A DNA stretch of 64,000 bases from Desulfovibrionaceae bacterium (GTDB taxonomy: Bacteria; Desulfobacterota; Desulfovibrionia; Desulfovibrionales; Desulfovibrionaceae), in assembly GCA_910575755.1 (NCBI GenBank), contig CAJTFO010000003.1, forward strand, positions 248,001 to 312,000, read 5' to 3'. The notes under the pieces are model-generated. The model had not been told where the DNA came from, did not search any database, and was given only the letters and a program-made list of their open reading frames with translations. Positions 59,317 through 64,000 of the stretch are shown here, one piece after another (position 1 is the stretch's first letter; the number at the start of each line of letters is the position of its first letter). The translations under genes were made by a program, and so were the position numbers.

Positions 59317-62163
59317 ATGAGTGACTACAAGAAAACCCTGAATCTTCCGCAGACCGCCTTTCCCATGAAAGCCAATCTGGCGCAGCGCGAGCCGGAAACT
59401 CTCAGGAAATGGGATCAGATCCACGCGCGTGAAGTCATGGTCGACGCCTCGGGCAGCCGGGGCGTCTATGTGCTGCACGACGGCCCGCCCTATGCCAACG
59501 GCCATATTCACATGGGCACGGCGCTGAACAAGATTCTCAAGGATATTGTGGTCAAGTCGCGCAACATGCAGGGTCTTGCCGCGCGCTATGTGCCCGGCTG
59601 GGACTGCCACGGCCTGCCCATTGAACACAAGGTGGAACAGGAGCTCAAGGAAAAGAAAAAAGAGCTGCCCGCCCATGTGGTGCGCAAGCTCTGCCGCGAC
59701 TACGCGGCCAAATGGATTGATGTGCAGCGCAAGGAGTTCAAGCGGCTGGGCGTGCTGGGTGACTGGGACAATCCCTACATGAGCATGAAACCCGCCTATG
59801 AGGCCGCCACGGCGCGTGAACTGGCCGATTTTGTGGAAAAAGGCAACGTCATCCGCGCCAAAAAGCCCATTTACTGGTGCTGTTCCTGCCACACGGCCCT
59901 GGCCGAAGCCGAGGTGGAATATTACGACCATACCTCGCCTTCCATTTATGTGCGCTTTCCTCTGCCAGACGCTGGTCTGAACAAAATTTTTCCGCAGGCC
60001 GACCCCTCCCGCGCCTCTGTGGTCATCTGGACCACCACGCCCTGGACCCTGCCGGACAATATGGCCGTTTGCCTGCATCCGGACTTCGCCTATGTGCTGG
60101 TGGAGGCCGCAGGCGCGCAATACCTGCTGGCCGAGGAGCGCCTTGCGTCCTGCGCCGCCCTGTTCGGCTGGAGCGCGCCCGAAATTCTGGGCCGGGCCAC
60201 GGGCGCGCAGCTTGAAGGTCTGACGGCCCGCCACCCCTTCTATGACCGCCCCTCGCCCCTGACCCTGGGCCTGCATGTCACCCTGGACACGGGCTCCGGC
60301 TGTGTGCACACCGCGCCGGGCCACGGGCGCGAAGACTACGAGGTGGGCCTCAAGTACGGCCTGGACATTTATTCCCCCCTGGACGACGCGGGCCGCTTTC
60401 TGCCCGCCGTGGAATTTTTCGCCGGGCTTACGGTCACGGAGGCCAACCCCAAGGTTATTGAAAAACTCAGGGAAAAGGGCGCGCTGCTTCAGGAAAGCAG
60501 GATTCAGCACTCGTATCCGCATTGCTGGCGCTGCAAAAATCCGGTGATCTTCCGGGCCACGACCCAGTGGTTCATCAGCATGGAGAAAAACGACCTGCGC
60601 GCGCGGGCCCTGCAAAGCATTGACAGGGATGTGCAATGGATTCCGGCCTGGGGCCGGGACCGCATTTACAATATGATCGAATCCCGGCCGGACTGGTGCA
60701 TTTCGCGCCAGCGCCAGTGGGGCGTGCCCATCCTGGCCCTGCTCTGCGAGGACTGCGGCGAAGCCTGGAACGATCCCGCCTGGATGCGCGAAATATGCGA
60801 CCGCTTCGCCAAACATCCCACGGGCTGCGACTACTGGTATGAGGCGGATCTGAAAGATATCGCGCCTGACGGCCTGAAGTGCCCGCACTGCGGCGGCCAG
60901 CACTGGAAAAAGGAAAGCGACATCCTGGATGTCTGGTTTGACTCCGGCACAAGCTTCGCGGCGGTGCTGGAGGCGCGCCCGGAACTTTCCTGCCCGGCGG
61001 ACCTCTATCTGGAGGGTTCGGACCAGCACCGCGGCTGGTTTCACAGCTCTTTGCTGGTGTCCGAGGGCACGCGCGGACGGCCTCCCTACCGCTCGGTGCT
61101 GACCCACGGTTATGTGGTGGACGGCGAAGGCCGCAAGATGTCCAAATCCATCGGCAACGTCATCGCCCCGCAGGAACTGATCGACAAATTCGGGGCCGAA
61201 ATCGTGCGCCTCTGGGTTTCCTCCGTGGAATACCGCGAGGATATCCGCATTTCGGACCAGATTCTCAGCCGCCTGGTGGACGCCTACCGCCGCATCCGCA
61301 ACACCTGCCGCTTTATTCTGGGCAATCTGTCCGGCCTGAGCGGGGCCTGTCTGCCGCCCCTGGAACAATTGCTGCCGCTGGACCGCTTTGCCCTGGATGT
61401 GGCGGCGCGCGTGCACGAGCGCGTGCAGCGGGCCTACGCGGACTTTGAATTTCACAAGGTCTATCACAGTCTGCACAATTACTGCGTAACCGACCTTTCC
61501 TCCATCTATCTGGATATTCTCAAGGACCGCCTCTACGCCTCCGGCCCCGACAGTCCGGAACGCCGCTCGGCCCAGACGGCCCTCTGGCATATTCTGCGCC
61601 TGCTGCTGCGCGACATGGCCCCGGTGCTCTCCTTTACGGCCGAGGAAATTTTCGGCCATCTGCCCGCGGATCTGCGCGGCCCCGAACCCACGGTATTCGC
61701 CTTGCAGGCCGTGTCCGGCGAAGAATTTCTGTTGCCCGACGGGCAGCGCGACGACTGGAATGTGCTGCTGGCCGTGCGCGGCGCGGTGACCAGAGCCATT
61801 GAGCCCCTGCGCCGCGACGGCGTGGTGGGGCACTCTCTGGATACGCGGGTGACGCTCCATCTGGCTGACGAGCTGCGCGAACGCCTGGAAAGCCTGCACA
61901 CAGACCTGCGCGCGGTCTGCATTGTCTCGCAACTGGAGCTGGCCCCCCTGGCCGACGCGCCGCAAAATGCCTACCGCGACAGCGAAATCTCCGGCCTGGC
62001 CATCAGCGTGGAAAAGGCGCGCGGAGAAAAATGCGAACGCTGCTGGATATACAGCACGGAACTGGGCGCGGATCCGGCGCATCCCTCGCTGTGCCCGCGT
62101 TGCGCAACGGCGCTCAGGGATCTGCCCCTTGATGAGAACGCCAAAGGACGTGCAGCCGAATGA
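59317..62163 (+). CDS. ileS: Isoleucyl-tRNA synthetase
   Basis: A 948-aa class I synthetase of the bacterial type. [17 protein letters not shown] holds the HIGH-like site (62-67); KMSKS is at 607-611 in [10 protein letters not shown]. The editing domain (about 200-400) has [10 protein letters not shown]. The C terminus carries the zinc finger [12 protein letters not shown] with CPRC. ATG 59317 is the family start. It overlaps lspA by ATGA, the frequent ileS-lspA pair. Confidence 0.96.
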   Translation: MSDYKKTLNLPQTAFPMKANLAQREPETLRKWDQIHAREVMVDASGSRGVYVLHDGPPYANGHIHMGTALNKILKDIVVKSRNMQGLAARYVPGWDCHGLPIEHKVEQELKEKKKELPAHVVRKLCRDYAAKWIDVQRKEFKRLGVLGDWDNPYMSMKPAYEAATARELADFVEKGNVIRAKKPIYWCCSCHTALAEAEVEYYDHTSPSIYVRFPLPDAGLNKIFPQADPSRASVVIWTTTPWTLPDNMAVCLHPDFAYVLVEAAGAQYLLAEERLASCAALFGWSAPEILGRATGAQLEGLTARHPFYDRPSPLTLGLHVTLDTGSGCVHTAPGHGREDYEVGLKYGLDIYSPLDDAGRFLPAVEFFAGLTVTEANPKVIEKLREKGALLQESRIQHSYPHCWRCKNPVIFRATTQWFISMEKNDLRARALQSIDRDVQWIPAWGRDRIYNMIESRPDWCISRQRQWGVPILALLCEDCGEAWNDPAWMREICDRFAKHPTGCDYWYEADLKDIAPDGLKCPHCGGQHWKKESDILDVWFDSGTSFAAVLEARPELSCPADLYLEGSDQHRGWFHSSLLVSEGTRGRPPYRSVLTHGYVVDGEGRKMSKSIGNVIAPQELIDKFGAEIVRLWVSSVEYREDIRISDQILSRLVDAYRRIRNTCRFILGNLSGLSGACLPPLEQLLPLDRFALDVAARVHERVQRAYADFEFHKVYHSLHNYCVTDLSSIYLDILKDRLYASGPDSPERRSAQTALWHILRLLLRDMAPVLSFTAEEIFGHLPADLRGPEPTVFALQAVSGEEFLLPDGQRDDWNVLLAVRGAVTRAIEPLRRDGVVGHSLDTRVTLHLADELRERLESLHTDLRAVCIVSQLELAPLADAPQNAYRDSEISGLAISVEKARGEKCERCWIYSTELGADPAHPSLCPRCATALRDLPLDENAKGRAAE

Positions 62164-62675
62164 GACGGCGTTACCGGATTCTGGGCGGCACGGCCGCGCT
62201 GGCCTTTGTGCTGGATCAGCTCAGCAAGTGGTGGGTTCTGGCCGCCATTCCCGAGCACCGGCCCGTGACGGTGTTCCCCGGTTTTTTTGATCTGATCAAT
62301 ATCCGCAACCGGGGGGCGGCCTTCGGTTTTCTGAACCGTTCAGACATCGAATGGCAATTCTGGCTCTTTCTGGCGGCCACGCTGGTGGCCGCCTGGGCCA
62401 TCATCGCCCTGACGCGCAGTTCCCGCCATGAGCCCTGGCTGTTCGCCGGCCTGGGCCTGGTACTGGGCGGAGCCCTGGGCAATCTGGCAGATCGCCTGCG
62501 CTTCCGGGCCGTGGTGGATTTTCTGGATTTTTACTGGGGCGACTGGCACTGGCCCGCCTTTAATGTGGCGGATACGGCCATCTGCATCGGCGCATTTCTG
62601 GCCTGTCTGGTGATCTGGCGCAACCCGCCGGAGGAGGCGCGGGGCGGCACATCCGGCAAGGGAGAAAAGGCATGA
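62160..62675 (+). CDS. lspA: Lipoprotein signal peptidase (signal peptidase II)
   Basis: A 171-aa inner-membrane aspartyl protease with four membrane helices. The catalytic aspartates are D111 in GNLADRL and D138 in [17 protein letters not shown] is the other signature block. It cleaves prolipoproteins such as the YbgF-like one encoded just downstream. It overlaps both ileS and the next gene by 4 nt. Confidence 0.95.
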   Translation: MRRRYRILGGTAALAFVLDQLSKWWVLAAIPEHRPVTVFPGFFDLINIRNRGAAFGFLNRSDIEWQFWLFLAATLVAAWAIIALTRSSRHEPWLFAGLGLVLGGALGNLADRLRFRAVVDFLDFYWGDWHWPAFNVADTAICIGAFLACLVIWRNPPEEARGGTSGKGEKA

Positions 62676-62878
62676 GCTTTGCCTGGTGGCATCCGTTGGC
62701 GGCATTGGTTCCCATGCTTCCCAGCTTCTGGAGCATCTGGCATATCTGGGATCATGAGTTCGCAACTCCCCAGCAAAGGGCGCTCTGGCTGGTGCTGGTG
62801 GTCTTTCTGCCGGTACTGGGCGGCATCATTTATATTTTTGCGGGCCGCGGCAAGGCCCGGGGTAAAATTCAACGCTGA
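62672..62878 (+). CDS. Small PLDc_N-like membrane protein
   Basis: A 68-aa protein with two membrane helices: one near 5-24 and one ([20 protein letters not shown]) near 42-61, ending in a basic tail. The pattern fits the phospholipase D nuclease N-terminal (PLDc_N) membrane module occurring alone. ATG overlaps the lspA stop. The function is unknown. Confidence 0.75.
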   Translation: MSFAWWHPLAALVPMLPSFWSIWHIWDHEFATPQQRALWLVLVVFLPVLGGIIYIFAGRGKARGKIQR

Positions 62879-62890
62879 AACGAGGCTCAT

Positions 62891-63784
62891 ATGAACAGAT
62901 TGCGCTCTTTCCATCTTCCGTTCCTGGCCTGCGCCGTTCTGCTGCTGGGCGCCTGCGTGCAAAGCGGATCCGGCGGCAGCGGCTCCCTGAACCTGGAACA
63001 GCAGGTACAACAGCATGACATGCAGCTCAAACAGCTGCAGCCCGCCCAGGCAGACGCCTGGAACCAGCTTCAGGCCATGCGGCAGGAGCTGAACACCCTC
63101 AAGGGCCAACTGGACGATCTGCAGAACGCGGGCGGCGCGCGCGCCCTGGTGGAGCGCGTCAACAGGCATGATGCAGCCCTGCGCCAGGTGGAAAGCAGCA
63201 TGGCCCTGAATCTCAATCTGGGCGATCCTTTGCCCGCCACCCCGCTCCCGACCCCTGCGAGCGCTCCCCAGGCCGCGCCCATATCCGGTATGTCCGGCAT
63301 GCCCGGCGCGGCGGGCAACGCCGCCTACGGCCAGCAGGAGGCCCAGGCTCCCGCCGCCAGCACCTGGGGGCAGCCTTCACCGCAACCCGTGGTGCAGGCT
63401 CCGCAAAAGGACATTTCGCTGGCGCTCTTTGACGCTGGCGTCAACGCCTACAATGCCCGCAAATATGAAGAGGCCCAGCGATCCTTCACGGATTTTCTGA
63501 AAAACTACAAGGAGCACAACCTGGTCCCGGAAGCCCAGTACTATCTGGCGGAATGCTACTTCCAGCGCAACCAGTTCGCGGACGCGGCCCTGGCCTATGA
63601 CACGGTGATCAAAAAACATTCCACTTCCTCGCGCGCGCCCGGCGCATATCTGAAGCAGGGCATCAGCTTCAGCAAGCTGAATCAGGGCGCCGCGGCCAAG
63701 GCCCGGATGCAGGAACTGATCAAAAAATTCCCCAATTCGCCGGAAGCCGCGCGGGCCAAGAGTTTTCTGAAAACCAACACATAG
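62891..63784 (+). CDS. YbgF/CpoB-like lipoprotein with TPR domain
   Basis: A 297-aa lipoprotein: signal MNRLRSFHLPFLACAVLLLG with lipobox LLGAC. A coiled coil (about 40-105, QQHDMQLKQLQPAQADAW) and a Pro/Ala/Gln linker follow, then YbgF-type TPR repeats (about 175-297: LFDAGVNAYNARKYEEAQR, QYYLAECYFQRNQFADAALA, GAYLKQGISFSKLNQGAAAK). CpoB/YbgF links the Tol-Pal system with cell-wall synthesis; no tol gene is in the window, so the link is by family only. Confidence 0.85.
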   Translation: MNRLRSFHLPFLACAVLLLGACVQSGSGGSGSLNLEQQVQQHDMQLKQLQPAQADAWNQLQAMRQELNTLKGQLDDLQNAGGARALVERVNRHDAALRQVESSMALNLNLGDPLPATPLPTPASAPQAAPISGMSGMPGAAGNAAYGQQEAQAPAASTWGQPSPQPVVQAPQKDISLALFDAGVNAYNARKYEEAQRSFTDFLKNYKEHNLVPEAQYYLAECYFQRNQFADAALAYDTVIKKHSTSSRAPGAYLKQGISFSKLNQGAAAKARMQELIKKFPNSPEAARAKSFLKTNT

Positions 63785-63847
63785 GGTCATGCCGGCTGTT
63801 CAGTGCGGCAGCAGTAATATCAGTGCAGTAACAAAAAGGGGATGGGG

Positions 63848-64000
63848 ATGGCGGAGCAACGCGACGAATCAGCCGTATACAAGCAATTGAGCACGGAGAT
63901 GCGCCAGGGGCTGAAGAATATTTATCAGCAGATTTCCTCGGCTTCCAGCGATCAGGGCACGCCCGTATCCGACACGGACGCCCTGTTCCATGAAGCCTCG
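63848..64000 (+). CDS. Start of an unidentified protein, 3' truncated by window
   Basis: The frame is open for 51 codons to the window edge: MAEQRDESAVYKQLSTEMRQ and then a GLKNIYQQISSASS helix. A G-rich stretch (AAAAAGGGG) precedes two in-frame ATGs at 63842 and 63848; the second has better spacing. The acidic helical N terminus might suit a CheZ-like or similar regulatory protein, but too little is visible for a family call. Confidence 0.6.
   Translation, partial: MAEQRDESAVYKQLSTEMRQGLKNIYQQISSASSDQGTPVSDTDALFHEAS

Noticed and set aside
59251..62082. Antisense open frame of about 940 codons opposite ileS
   Set aside because: A by-product of codon bias in ileS; no ribosome site, no recognisable motif.

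Overview
ORGANISM. The window looks like a chromosome segment of a Desulfovibrio-type sulfate reducer. The best evidence is a four-gene operon (55105-58591) for a periplasmic nine-heme cytochrome c with exactly nine CxxCH sites, a Tat-exported 4x[4Fe-4S] protein, an NrfD-like quinol-site membrane protein and a tiny membrane subunit. This matches the Nhc complex known from D. desulfuricans ATCC 27774. HypC nearby fits hydrogenase metabolism. The DNA is GC-rich except for a secretion locus and two radical-SAM genes. LAYOUT. 1-2796 (+): metal P-type ATPase with a DUF6110-like protein and a small HMA-like protein. 2832-13687 (-): two YgiW/NirD-type OB-fold exported proteins plus a truncated third copy, a two-component system, then a periplasmic adaptor and two RND pumps of MdtABC type. 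13788-14027: Lar-like zinc-ribbon protein. 14164-26654: a type I secretion locus. ABC transporter and HlyD adaptor lie on +; facing them on - are a TolC-like outer-membrane protein, a 92-aa protein and a 2099-aa putative effector with about fourteen PPC-like repeats and a C-terminal IdeS/Mac-like cysteine protease domain. 26809-40260 (-): a twelve-gene glycan tailoring cluster: DegT aminotransferase, three glycosyltransferases, KAS III, ACP, ketoreductase-like SDR, left-handed beta-helix acyltransferase, double-FkbM methyltransferase, twin radical-SAM/SPASM-like proteins and a UDP-sulfoquinovose-synthase-like enzyme. 40951-50926: housekeeping genes (PHP phosphatase, RibF, DEAD-box helicase, gamma-glutamyltransferase, spermidine-synthase-like protein, TadA, LOG protein) separated by a dispersed palindromic repeat. 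51121-54806 (+): beta-CASP nuclease, rsmD, coaD, miaA. 55105-58591: nhcABCD. 58901-64000 (+): hypC, ileS, lspA, a PLDc_N-like membrane protein, a YbgF/CpoB-like lipoprotein and the start of an unidentified gene. HOW IT FITS TOGETHER. The two accessory blocks, the type I secreted protease and the glycan cluster, form one stretch of about 26 kb. The glycan cluster runs on the same strand straight into the TolC-like gene. Both suggest investment in the cell surface and extracellular space, as in a host-associated Desulfovibrio. Two secretion genes (the ABC transporter N terminus and the TolC-like gene) show apparent frameshifts, so the system is either decaying or the sequence carries indel errors. 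No rRNA, tRNA, CRISPR array, transposase or prophage structural gene was recognised.
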